Source of the DNA: Ctena decussata
Taxonomy: Eukaryota; Mollusca; Bivalvia; Lucinida; Lucinidae
Assembly: GCA_963989385.1 (NCBI GenBank)
Contig: OZ022499.1
Coordinates: 54,425,757 to 54,489,756, forward strand
Direction: 5' to 3'
Length of the DNA stretch: 64,000 nucleotides
Both the position numbers and the translations under genes were made by a program. Positions within the stretch are counted from its first letter, which is position 1. Each line of letters begins with the position of its first letter. This document shows positions 10,533 to 20,548 of this stretch, one piece after another. Below the pieces are notes generated by a model that was not told where the DNA came from, did no database searches, and saw nothing but the letters and a program-made list of their open reading frames with translations.

Positions 10533-10590
10533 ATGTTTCTTCGTCTGAATGTGTTCTCTGCTCTCGAAGGAGCTATTTAAGCTTAAAATT

Positions 10591-11438
10591 TTAAATATTT
10601 GCTGTGTAGCACCTGCACTAGTTTCTCTTGTTTGGGCTCGTTGTGTTTGTTATTGTCTAATTGTTATATTATTCAAATATATGAAAGGCATTTGAATATA
10701 GTTGAAAATATCGCCCAGCATTGACAGACCGTGCAATGTTAGTTTCATTTGTTTTTGAACATATGGTATTATTCATAGGCTTCATTCAAAGTTTCTGGCT
10801 TTTGATTATAAACAAGCGTCTGTATACTTGATTTTGCGTCAAGAAATTGATATTGTCTTCTTTTACACACTTACAATATCACCAGGTTTGGTCGATATTA
10901 GTTACACACACTTTAAGATACCCTGCAAGTACAACATCGCTAGCGAAGCGATATTTTCATCACTCAAAACATTTAGAAATAAGTTTGTAAAAGTCAGACC
11001 TTTAGAAACAGGGAACGTACCAAATGCAACGACAGAAGCAGAATTGTTTTTTGTTGTTGTTTTTTGAGTGTGTGTGTGTGTGTGTTTGTTTTCGTTCATA
11101 AAGCTCATTGACGTTTTAATCAAAATTGATGTGTGGCGTGCCTCTTGCAAAAAGCTAATAAGCAGTGTTCTCAAGGCATATCTGTTTCCTTTACGATAGT
11201 ATATAACAGACAAGTGACATGTTTCATATAGCCTATAAAGACAGAAATAAGTCGTTATGATGACATGTAGTGAACATCTCAGCAGGCATATGACGTCGCA
11301 TCGACGTAAGTCTGACGTCACTTCGAAGTCATTTGCCTGCTGTGATATCGTCGTTATGTTTTATTTTATTGTCAGGGGACGTGATTTTTATTTCAGCAGA
11401 TTAGACACTAGCTTCTACTGCTGCAAAACTGACACTGA
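10591..11438. other. No gene recognised; short GT microsatellite
   Basis: Unassigned DNA with a TG repeat at about 11067-11087. At 11281-11343 lies a short copy of the CCAGCRGGCA...TGACGTC inverted-repeat family also found at 16262, 16722 and 34676. Confidence 0.45.
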
Positions 11439-11439
11439 A

Positions 11440-12791
11440 ATACGAGGGATGATCAAAAAGTTCCCGGAAAAGTTCTCTATTCTCTTTACTGTTTTACTTT
11501 CTTCAAAGAAATTTCACAATATCCGACTTTAATGTATTTGTGATTCATATCTTACAAAACAATTGACTTATGTCTCACCAGTTTCATACACGCGCCACCA
11601 ACGTAACGACCGGTAACGTGACCCGGCCCAGCTAACGTGACGTTGCATTTTTATCGTTTCTAATAACAATTTCTGAACGTGGTTTATCTATGAAATGTAT
11701 GTAGCAACGTTCATTCATTCACCTAAACTTAGAAATATGTATCTTATCTTTATGTTCGTAATTTTTATTTTTTTGATCTCTTTAACGAAATGATGTCTGA
11801 TTCCAACGTGCCCTTTAAAAATCAAATGTGTAGGGTGGGGTAATTCAAGGGCAGATAATTTGTATTAAGTTATAAAATGGAATTGTTATAATCAAGTTTC
11901 ATGAATCTTATATAATGGTAATTCGTAAGATCTGTGATGTACCCTTGTAGTCGAACTATTCTAGCAATGCGACAACGCAATCTGATATCTCCAGCAGCAT
12001 TAGCTGTCTATTAAAAGTCTTAAATCAAGCAGCAGCAAGATTACATCAGCAAGCTTTGTCAAAATTCAGCCATAGTCTTAAGATAAGTCCTTTTGTATAA
12101 GTAGCTTCATGTACCACACTCTTCTAAATGCTACACATAGTAATAAATTAATATGATTTTAATTATGACAAAGATGACCGATACATCGTTGCTGCTGGGT
12201 GAGATGGGCATTTGCTGGAAGTCCATTATGCTGCCGTTTTCAGGTTGTGTTGCCGTATTGCTGGAATGGTTCAACTGAAAGGCATAAAACATATATCTAA
12301 CGAATTGCCATTATCTCTAGTTTATGAAAACCTTATCATAACTTCCATATTATAAGGTAAGTAAGTTATCTGCCCTTGAATTACCCCACCCCCACATATT
12401 TACTGGTTAAACTCCACATTGGACTTAGCAATCATTTCGTATAAAGAATAAAAACACCTTACAGAATTTGTAATGAACATCAAGATAAGGTATATATTTT
12501 TAATTTTATGTGAAGTAATTCATGTTTACATTAATGATTTGTGAGTAAGCAACGTTTGAATTTTGCTATTAGAAAAAGATAAAATGAAACGTAACGTTAG
12601 CTGGACCAGGTCACCTTACCGGTAGTTACGTTGGTGGCGCGTGCAATGAACTGGTTAGACATAAGTCAATTGTTTTGTATGATATGAATCACAATTACAA
12701 TAAGGTCGCCTGGTATAAAATTTTATTGAAGAAAGTAAAATAATAAAGGGCGTACACCACTTTTCCGGGAACTTTTTGATCACCCCTCGTA
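11440..12791. mobile_element. Foldback element with mariner-like ends
   Basis: The ends are CGAGGGATGATCAAAAAG and CTTTTTGATCACCCCTCG, each flanked by TA, as for Tc1/mariner targets. Inverted arms of about 500 bp each continue inward, with shared blocks GTTCCCGGAAAAG, CAATTGACTTATGTCT, CGCGCCACCAACGTAAC, and GGTGGGGTAATTCAAGGG at 11836 with its complement near 12371. A unique ~400-bp centre holds no ORF. Probably a non-autonomous mariner-related foldback. The resemblance to mariner ends is from memory of the family, not a search. Confidence 0.7.
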
Positions 12792-13449
12792 TGCTTTGCA
12801 TGCGTTCACTATTTATCAAGTAGGCTGCTGATATTCAAGCTTTCATCACTTAGAATTACAAGCATGCTCGTCCCTTATCACTGAGATACCTCTGAAAGTG
12901 TTTATTGCTCTAAGAGACGCAGAGCAAGATCTCTCCTTTAAGAGCCCCAAAAGTTCTCTCAGTTGCAAACATTCTCCTTTAAGAGTATAGGCAAATATAC
13001 ACTACGCTGCTAAAATGTCTTCTGTATGAAAAAGTCTGTCAAACCATAGACATGCAGCCATACATCGTCAGAATTTTGTGAAAGGTAACTACACTTCATT
13101 GATTTTCAGCAGCGCTAAACATAAACATGTAGATATAATACTGCTATTAACCCATATATCCCTTATGTGATCTTCTTTGCTTGTAAATTGGATGAGTCCA
13201 TTTATCAGTTATCAATTCATACACCCTAAAAGATACCGACCAATTTCCTAGAAGCTGTTGTAACTGTTTTAGTAAAATGTGTCCCTAAATCAGATGCCGC
13301 GTCCTGTGGGATTTGATCTGAGTTTGCTCTGATTGACTATTCCCTTTTATGGGACACTAAGCAGAAATGGAGAAGTTAAAATTTGTATGCTGCAAAATGT
13401 TAATGAAGACGATTTTTTAAAATGTTTAAAATTACAATTCTCATTTGCA
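12792..13449. other. No gene recognised
   Basis: Unassigned. A fragment at about 13147-13345 (TTAACCCATATATCCC onward) resembles one end of the TTAA-flanked MITE group but lacks a matching second end. Confidence 0.4.
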
Positions 13450-13815
13450 GTCGCTGCAGCTGGTGTTGTGTCGTGTGGCGGCCGTAAAGTGTCTCCCCGT
13501 ACATCAATTATAGTGCAGTTTATAATTTTCTTTTGGTCTTTTGAGAGCGACGGGAATATTTTAGAACTCACAATTGACGGTTGGTTTTTACTCATACTCT
13601 AGACAAGCATTTATCGATGTGGACCTTTATTCTTTTTGCTATTTCCCAGTCTTTGAATCGACTGCGTGTTTGAAATTTACAAAATTTAAGTATGTTTCTC
13701 TCTTGTTTTCATGGCCATGCCATTAATCAGGGTGACCGATGAGGCTTCATTAGCCAAAACTACGTAATCTGATCCACCTTCTTTATTATGAATGTTTTTG
13801 TTGCTCTTAAAAGAA
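13450..13815 (+). repeat. Retrozyme-like repeat, monomeric decayed copy
   Basis: One unit of the hammerhead repeat, from GCAGCTGGTGTTGTG at 13456 through GTCTCCCCGTACATC and CAGTCTTTGAATCGACTGC to just past the ribozyme region. No second unit adjoins it. Sequence divergence from locus 1 is clearly higher than between the two locus 1 units. Confidence 0.75.
13729..13776 (+). ncRNA. Hammerhead ribozyme, mutated core (inactive)
   Basis: The layout of the intact copy is kept, but the core reads CCGATGA (U4 changed to C) and CAAAAC in place of CGAAAC (G12 changed to A). Both are invariant catalytic-core positions, so self-cleavage should be lost. Stem II (GGCTTCATTAGCC) still pairs. Confidence 0.7.
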
Positions 13816-14588
13816 ATCATATATGATTTTTATTTGGTCTAATTTGGTGTAAACTGGCGCAAGGAAACATGACCAGCTTTGCACATTATATAACTGTTAA
13901 TAAAGATGTGCAATGTAATCGAGACTCCAGTAATGGTTCTTGCCTTGTTTCTTCATTGTTGAGATAATATTTTTTTCAGAAATTATTTACTTTAGCTGAA
14001 TTACAGTGACATTTGGCAGTGGTAAACCCCCTGAACCGTGCAACATCTACCGGTACTTAATCAAAGTGCAGAAAGTATTTTTTGTCTTTTTGGATCACGG
14101 AACCTGTTCTGGAAAACTTGAAACAGGGTTTTGCTCAAGCAGAAGATTTGATGCGTTGACAGCCTTGCACATAACATTACTGCCCACGATGAGACTCAGT
14201 AAAACCGAGTCTTCTGTTTTTTTGTTTGTTTGTTTTTTGTTGTTGTTGTTTTTTTTTTTTTTTGCTTTTTTTTTTGTTTTTTTTTTGTTTTTTTTGTTGT
14301 TGTTTTTCGTTTGTTTTTTGCCCATGTTCCCTATTGGAAAGGGAATTATAACTTTTCAGAAAATACTGACCATCTTATTGGTCCCGGCTAATGCAAACAC
14401 TTCATTCATTTTCATATCGCCGTCAATGTAAATATGGATTGACTGTTTAAGGAAAGAATTGCTTCTTTGGGAACATTTTTATTCCGAAAGTCTTAGAGTA
14501 GACACTTTTGAAAGGGTTATATAGTCCAGGAAGGAAAAGAGATAGTCACAATACTTGTCTCCTTTTAAAAGAGGGGCAGAAAAAGATA
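13816..14588. other. No gene recognised; T-rich low complexity
   Basis: Holds a ~100-bp T/G low-complexity tract at 14214-14320. Long ORFs over this tract on both strands are products of composition. No other feature was seen. Confidence 0.5.
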
Positions 14589-14759
14589 CAGTGGACCCTC
14601 TTTACAACATCATTTGTTCCCAAAAATTTTGACGTGAAACTGAAATTGCTGTTGTAAAGAATGCATATTTAGAAAAATTTAGTCATTCCGTGCAAATCAA
14701 AATGACGTTATAAAGAATTTTGCTGTTGTAATGAGTGTCGATGTAAAGAGGGTTGACTG
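14589..14759. mobile_element. Pogo-type MITE, copy 1
   Basis: Ends CAGTGGACCCTCTTTACAAC and GATGTAAAGAGGGTTGACTG, flanked by TA at 14587-14588 and 14760-14761. CAGT-starting inverted repeats with TA duplication are typical of pogo/Tigger-type elements. 171 bp, non-coding. Confidence 0.75.
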
Positions 14760-15004
14760 TAGTACACCTATACACCTTAAATACAGAATGTACTTTACAG
14801 ATCATCCGGGTCAAGTCGATGAAAATTCATATTTTGGACACTGGTTTCAAAGATTCAGTTACAAGAACAACGTATAAATGCACAATTTATTTCAAATAAT
14901 ATCAGTAGATATGTGTATCCAAAGCAACAATTTTGATTTAAAGAATGATAAAGATGACAACAACGATGAAGATAACAGTAATAATGACAATACATTTATG
15001 TATA

Positions 15005-15185
15005 CAGTTGACTCTAGTTATCTCAAACACTGATATCATATCGTATCCTCTTATATCAGATAAATATAGTTTTGACATATTTCCTATTTTCCTTTAGATT
15101 TCGATCCCTGTTTGCTAAAACTACTGGTATCTCAAAGTAAATTTTCTAAGATGAACTTCGCCTTTGAGGTATCGACAATGGACTG
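15005..15185. mobile_element. Pogo-type MITE, copy 2
   Basis: Left end CAGTTGACTCTAGTTATCTC and right end GAGGTATCGACAATGGACTG, with TA on both sides. Same end type as the copy at 14589 but diverged internally. 181 bp, non-coding. Confidence 0.65.
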
Positions 15186-16261
15186 TATTATCGGACAAAA
15201 TTTTGCACAACAAGCGGTAAATGGATGTCTTCAAAATTTTGTCAACAGAATACTCAATAAAAAAAGAAACGCCTCTTTTAATTATATCTAAATTTCATAG
15301 AGTGATAGTGATGGCTAACTGTCAGTGACAGTCTTCCTAATTTGGATAAAAGTGGGACAAGAGTCGTCTGTGCTTGCAGCAGATGCTGAATAAGTTTATC
15401 TGGAGTTTTTGCCCTCGTCTATTCTATATCCCTTTTCTTTCTTCCCCTCTTTCAGGGAGAAGACTGTCATACTCATAGTGCTGCTTACCAACAAAACAGA
15501 CAACCAACCAAATCCAAGCTTCTACGTCGCGCCAATGTCGCTGCAAAACTGTAGGGATCTTCATTCCACATTGTTGCAACCTTGTGTGCCCACTGAACAA
15601 GTATAAACACTATTATCATGTTGATTTTGGCTAGGAAAGCGAGTCTACAGCCAAACGTGAGGGTTAATAGAACCTTTATGTCTAAAATTAAGGTTAAAGT
15701 CCTAAGGCTTTAAATAATAACGACTGAAATGTTTATTTTATTTTTAGTAGCTTTACTAAAGCAAAATTCATTTGTGGCCGAAAATTTCACTTAGCTGTCC
15801 AAACAGAAAAGAATGGATGGAAATCAACCTTTAAACGTGATATTGTTTCCAAGGAAATTATCAAAGTTTCTTTTATAAGCATTAGTCTACCAGTAAATGC
15901 CAAACACTCCGTTGTTGGCTTCACAAGCAAGTTGCAATTAGTTGGTGAAAAAAAGCAAATTTGCATTGATACTGTTAGAGGTCCTTTGAACAAACTCAAG
16001 CCAACTGTGAATAGTCACAAATTCAAAAGCTATATAATTACAGGAAATATATACTTTGATCTCCGCACATTCAGTCCTTTATGCAAAGACAACTGTTACT
16101 GATTCTTATAGGAATCCATCTTATACAGATATGACTATAATTTATTTGGATTTGAGTTTATTAATATGTAATTTTATATATTTACCCTTCTAAATAAATA
16201 AATATTGCACATAAACAAATAGCACGTCATTGGTACCGCTACTCAGCGATGAAATTTTCCA
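15186..16261. other. Region downstream of GPB5; SINE fragment near 15355
   Basis: At about 15355-15500 a diverged piece of the SINE family seen whole at 58415 can be made out (CTGTGCTTGCAGCAG plus a pyrimidine-rich tract). A block at 15890-15995 recurs at about 44455-44560. On the minus strand AATAAA occurs at 16162-16157 and 16146-16141, about 260-280 bases past the GPB5 stop: candidate polyadenylation signals. Confidence 0.45.
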
Positions 16262-16372
16262 GCAGGCACACAACGTCGTAATGATGTTATATCAACGTCT
16301 GAACGACGCCATATTGTCGCATGGCGTCTATTTGACGTTTATACGACAACGTTAGGACGTTATGTGACCGCT
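16262..16372. mobile_element. AACGTC-rich inverted-repeat element, copy beside GPB5 stop
   Basis: Starts CCAGCAGGCACACAACGTCG and ends TTATGTGACCGCTTGGG, an imperfect terminal inverted repeat. The interior is built of ACGTC/GACGT words. It lies 50 bases past the GPB5 stop codon and so probably in its 3' UTR. Related copies are at 11281, 16722 and 34676. Confidence 0.6.
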
Positions 16373-16421
16373 TGGGTGACTTCTTTCGTCGAAGTGTCTC
16401 TGTCCATCTCTGTCGAAACAA

Positions 16422-16619
16422 CTATCCATTTAAATTTTCACAGCTTGTGTGATCCGGGTTACATAGTCTACAGCTACACGCCACGGCATCAAACACCTCG
16501 TGTATTGGTTCTGGATGACTGGGGTGACAGTAACGTAGGCGAACCATCCTTGACCTTTTCCTTGTATAAGTACAGACCGGATGATAACTGATCTTGTATG
16601 GTATTTTGTAATCTCCGAA
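16422..16619 (-). CDS. GPB5: Glycoprotein hormone beta-5, coding exon 2 (C-terminal 65 residues)
   Basis: Second coding exon of a secreted cystine-knot hormone subunit; in other animals GPB5 pairs with GPA2 as thyrostimulin and acts on LGR-type receptors. The exon opens directly after the acceptor CCGTTTTCAG (AG at 16621-16620) and ends with TAG at 16424-16422. It reads FGDYKIPYKISYHPVC at the start, matching the DWKFPYKRSFHPVC segment known from insect GPB5. It ends with VACSCRLC...TSC, the CxC knot pair plus the last cysteines. Six of the protein's ten cysteines lie here. The phase-0 junction joins it in frame to the exon at 18282-18521. It has no start codon of its own. Confidence 0.9.
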   Translation of the reverse strand, partial: FGDYKIPYKISYHPVCTYTRKRSRMVRLRYCHPSHPEPIHEVFDAVACSCRLCNPDHTSCENLNG

Positions 16620-16721
16620 CTGAAAACGGGAAAAAAAGGAATAATATGGAATATGTTAGACATAATATTCAAAAACTAAGATGATCTTGTCAGATGAAAA
16701 AAAGAATCTGAGCGGACTTTT

Positions 16722-16862
16722 CCCAGTGGGCATATGACATCTAAATGGCGTAGTATTTAGGTCAATGTGACGTTATGACCTCGTCGAAATGACGTCTTAT
16801 TGATGTCAATGCGACGTGATGACGTAGCATTGACGTCAATTCGACTTTATGTACCTGCTAGA
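16722..16862. mobile_element. TGACGTCA-rich inverted-repeat element in the GPB5 intron
   Basis: Begins CCCAGTGGGCATATGAC and ends near GTACCTGCTAG, with repeated TGACGT/ACGTCA words inside, including the perfect CRE-type palindrome TGACGTCA at about 16829. It lies about 100 bp upstream of GPB5 exon 2. Same family as the copies at 16262, 11281 and 34676. Confidence 0.6.
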
Positions 16863-16984
16863 TTACTTCCATTTGCAATCTCCGTTGCATTAGACATCTC
16901 AGACTTCTCTTTCCTGTTGCCAGTGACTGTCTTCTTCGCACGCCGTGGAAGCTCAGTTAGGTTCCTTATTGTAGTCTGTTACCT

Positions 16985-17219
16985 GGCCCCGAGGTTATAA
17001 AACATTTTTCATGCTCAACCCAGCTGAGCATGAAATTTTACCTGCTAATAAATAGCAAGTTACTGATAAGTACAGTTGTTTTTATGCTCAGATTGTCTGA
17101 GTATGAAATTTCCTCTGCTTATGAATATGAACATTACTTGGCATTTTCAAATTTATAGGCAGAGAAAATTTCATGCTCAGTTGAGTTGAGCACGAAAAAA
17201 GTTTTATAACCTCGAGGCC
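16985..17219. mobile_element. MITE-4 copy in the GPB5 intron
   Basis: Inverted ends GGCCCCGAGGTTATAAAAC and GTTTTATAACCTCGAGGCC. Inside, the left half holds CTGCTAATAAATAGCAAGTTACTG and the halves fold on TTTCATGCTCAG / CTGAGCATGAAA. A second copy is at 22412-22658. Confidence 0.8.
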
Positions 17220-18281
17220 TGATGTCTGCAGCTCTTATGTCTCGCGGACTGTGCCACTTAATGTGTGCTCGCATGAGGGCTGTGCCTTGCTGCCGAGACA
17301 TGGCAATCATTTATTAATTATAAAATGTTTGGGATTTTAGCGACAATGAATAAATTAAGAACAAAAATGTGCGTTTTTTGCACTACATTTGGTGACAGTA
17401 GTTTTTATTAATATAAAAGATATTAGTTTGGATGATATGGATGTAATTTACTGTTTTTCTTCAAGTATACTGTATTAATTAAATTTGCAGTATCATAATT
17501 TCACACAGCGGTTAAACAACTCTGAATAATTATAAATTCAACATCGTTACGTAGAATTAAGCTTTAAGCAGCAATGAGTCAACGCCATGGAAAAAACAAC
17601 ATTTAATCAGTGTTGTTGGAATGTTTCCGGCATACTGAGATAATTAATATTCAATCATTTTACTGTCTCAAAACCCATCATCATCGCATTTAACTGAATG
17701 GGTAAGCTTTATTGCCTGTTAATATTACTATTCATACATGAAACGACAGCTTAGCTGTATAAAGTTAACTACAATGTTGTTTTGAATCATTAATGGAAAT
17801 CTGACGCAAAATTGCCAAAAATAGCCTCTCAGATATGCGTATAATCAGTGGACCATGACAAATACGTTAAAAGCATAGACACTTACAATAAACTCAGTAT
17901 ACTAAACGAATTTCCTAAAATAAATATGAAATTCTCCGAAACTGATACTGTAACAATGGACTTCAGTATCCCACTTTGGTCTGATTCAAACCCTATTCCT
18001 CTCAAAATATCCTCGTTCATTCATAGCTGTCAAAGTATATTTAAAATCTGCAATTTTTTATTGAATTTCCGGTAAAAAGGTCACTACATTTTTATTCTGT
18101 GAGAACTTACTTTCAATACTTAGTATCTAAGTGACGTGGCTAAATAAGTGTTTACAGGTGACCGACCGCCGATAAAAGATGGACGTCGACCACGGACAAA
18201 GACAAAGAATAGTCGTATACCACGCTTCTTCGTCCCGGTGAGCTAAGAACAAGAAAGGCGTTGTAATAGTTACAAAGTTAC
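17220..18281 (-). other. Remainder of the GPB5 intron
   Basis: Intron between the two coding exons (whole intron 16620-18281, 1662 bp). It starts with GTAACT after the GAG codon at 18284-18282 and ends TTTTCAG before 16619. Apart from the MITEs listed, I see no conserved element or nested gene in it. Confidence 0.8.
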
Positions 18282-18521
18282 CTCGTAAGAGTCGCATCGT
18301 CCCCAGCAAGAATATACGGTGACTTTATCAGAGCAGGGCATATAGTCTCCGCTTTCTGACACCATCGGTTTAGACACATTGTATGAATATTCTCTCAAGT
18401 GACATCCTAGCGTTGTTAATGGATTTATAGTGCCGCCAAAGCAGCCATTAAAACATACCAATAGCGCTAATGTCCAGCAAATAAAGCTGATGGCTTGTGG
18501 CAGTAGATTCTGATGCTTCAT
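18282..18521 (-). CDS. GPB5: Glycoprotein hormone beta-5, coding exon 1 (N-terminal 80 residues)
   Basis: ATG at 18521 in an AAAATGA context, 80 codons. Residues 1-29 form a signal peptide (hydrophobic ISFICWTLALLVCF, then NGCFG). The mature part carries GCHLREYSY, close to the GCAVREFTF of human GPB5, a glycosylation site NVS, and SCWGRCDSYE with the CxGxC cystine-knot signature. The exon ends at GAG followed by GTAACT. This is the place where beta-subunit genes usually have an intron, just after CWGRC. A polypyrimidine-CAG acceptor (TTATTTTCAG, ending at 18531) sits 9 bases before the ATG, so a non-coding 5' exon lies further upstream. With exon 2 the protein is 145 residues. Partner GPA2 was not found in the window. 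Confidence 0.9.
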
Positions 18522-18668
18522 TTTATCTGAAAATAAGTGAAAACATTGCGTAGATAAGTGAATTGCTTTGACAGTTTATTAGATCGCCCATAAAAGAAAA
18601 TATAGCAACAAGACAAGTACAGCTATGCATCGTACGTGTATACATATACTCCACGCTACTTTGTCACA

Positions 18669-18964
18669 CAGAGCGTATTCAACCGGGCGTTTCGTACTTC
18701 ACGATTCAAAGCGTGAAACACTTTCTATAGAAAAAGTACTTCACGATTAGAATTTATTTTAAAGCACGAAACATCCACTGCTCCAAGATTCTTAGCGTAA
18801 AGCACTTTTTCTATAGAAAAAGTGTTTCACGATTTGAATCGTGAAGTACGAAACGCCCAGTTGAATACGCCCTATGTTACAAAGTAGGCTTGAAAAAATT
18901 CTATAGAAAAAGTGCTTCACGCTAAGAATCGTGAAGCACGAAACGCACAGCAAATACGCCCATA
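18669..18964. mobile_element. MITE-5 copy with extra half unit
   Basis: Inverted arms of GCGTATTCAACCGGGCG, TTTCGTACTTCACGATTC and their complements end at about 18874. The motif TTCTATAGAAAAAGTG recurs as an inner palindrome. A further half unit follows at 18899-18964. A second, interrupted copy of the family is at 58345-58698. Confidence 0.75.
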
Positions 18965-20332
18965 GTCTGGCATCCCATTACGACTTTGTCTGTGAACTGT
19001 TTACGCCATACATTTTACTACGATATTCATTTTACACATGCACCAAAAGATACTGGCGGCTGTTCTTTGCCGACTTTATACAAGTTATGGCCTAAAGCGT
19101 CCCGAGCAATGTTTACTGTATTACTGAGTAATTTCAGAGGCATACAATCTAGCCTTTGAAGGCCTACGCTCAAGATGACGTTGCCATAGCTCCGTAACCG
19201 TAGCACCTAGAATCTTCTAGCTTGCATCTTAACATCCTTTTAAAGTACATCGGATCATGTTTATCCACTGCATTGTTAAAATATTTCTAGATCCATTCTT
19301 TCTTTTTGTTCTTAGAAAGGAGGGAGCCCCGGTAGCTCAGTGGATTAAGAGCAGGGCTGCTGATCTAGTGGTCCAAAGTTCGATTGCCGCTGGAGGCGAA
19401 GATCTTTTCAATCGTAAACGTTTTTTCCATTGCAGAAAGCCTTTCATTATCACCCATGTAAAATATTTGTGGAAAGGACGTGAAATTGCAAGTCATCCAT
19501 TCGTGTTATAAGGGATTAGGGCTGGGCGAAAGCGGGGTATGAAATATGAAATCAAACTCTACGGCGGCACTTAGTGTAACACAATGTATCAAAACGAAGT
19601 TATCTGAACTGACGCTGTCTTTTATTATCAATCTGTTCTATAAATGTCGGTCAATTAAATCCATGTACAAACTGTAAAAGCAGATGATGCTAGGAAATTC
19701 AATTTCCATATAAAACGGAGCGTAAAGGCCTATTTACATCTTATAAAATGTAACGACATTAGCAGTTTGAATTTCTACTCCCATTACTACAAATGTACCG
19801 GGACAACAAGACAAATAGGGCACTGCCAATAGCAAAAATATAGAGCAGCAAGTGCACCAAACTGATTTCACGAGTCCCACAAAGTTGCCAAATGATCCAT
19901 AGATTGTGTATGTATTCAACATTACGTATTATCACTAAGGGTCAGCCGTACCCGTAATAGTCTTATGTTGTGTACATGTAAGATACGTTTTGCTGACAAA
20001 TAATATTAGTCTTTAAGACCTTGACATTATTGTTATTTAATAGATGAAATTATATTTTTAACCTCATGCTCTGATGCGATCAGTGGCCGAAAGTAAATTT
20101 TAGTAACGACTAGGAAGGTTTAAAATTAAATCTTAATTCTTAAAAAAACTTCTCCTTGTTTTCAATCATATTGCGGTCTTTAAGGTGTGTAGGTATACCA
20201 TTATGTTTTCCCACCCTTTCTACAAAAGGGAATCATTTCCATGACTTTATATTTGCTTCCCTGGGTGAATTAACAGTTCCAAAATAGGTAATACTCTTAA
20301 TGGAAAGAATTTAATCGGAAAAATTAAACCCA
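18965..20332. other. Mostly unassigned; possible tRNA-like SINE head at 19325-19395
   Basis: At 19325-19395 lies a tRNA-like stretch (CCCGGTAGCTCAGTGGATTA as A-box region, AGTTCGATTGCC as a weak B box), perhaps the head of a degenerate SINE. Nothing else was recognised. This region should hold the GPB5 5' exon and promoter, but I cannot place them. Confidence 0.35.
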
Positions 20333-20334
20333 TA

Positions 20335-20548
20335 GGGGAGAGTCGGGTAACTTCGAACAGCGGGTAAATTCGGACAGTGACATTGTTTCCTTTATATGTC
20401 AGTTGTTTGGAACTAAAAAAATAATAACTGACCAAACAGTAAAAATCCTGATGAGACGGCTCATTATGAGCCGTCTCATCTGGATTTTCACTGTTTGCAA
20501 TAATATGTCCGAATTAACCCGCCTGTCCGAAGTTACCCGACTCTCCCA
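20335..20548. mobile_element. MITE-2 copy
   Basis: Ends GGGGAGAGTCGGGTAAC and GTTACCCGACTCTCCCA between TA dinucleotides at 20333-20334 and 20549-20550. Central perfect palindrome GACGGCTCATTATGAGCCGT (20 bases shown). Confidence 0.85.

Larger units (their letters stand above)
9871..10590 (+). mobile_element. Dimeric hammerhead-ribozyme repeat (retrozyme-like), locus 1
   Basis: Two head-to-tail copies of a ~384-bp unit. GTCTCCCCGTACATC occurs at 9871 and 10252, and CAGTCTTTGAATCGACTGC in both units. Each unit carries a hammerhead motif, with predicted cleavage points at 10142/10143 and 10526/10527, so the released monomer would be 384 nt. There is no ORF. Tandem non-coding units, each bearing one hammerhead, are the structure described for retrozymes, which spread as circular RNAs copied by other elements' enzymes. 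Related but decayed copies lie at 13450-13815 and 26150-28916. The left edge abuts the Helentron-like element. Confidence 0.75.

Noticed and set aside
14006..14431. Long ORF with many Phe residues, and a Lys/Asn-rich ORF on the other strand
   Set aside because: Both are translations of a T-rich low-complexity tract.
16364..16591. Plus-strand 75-codon ORF
   Set aside because: It is the antisense shadow of GPB5 exon 2.
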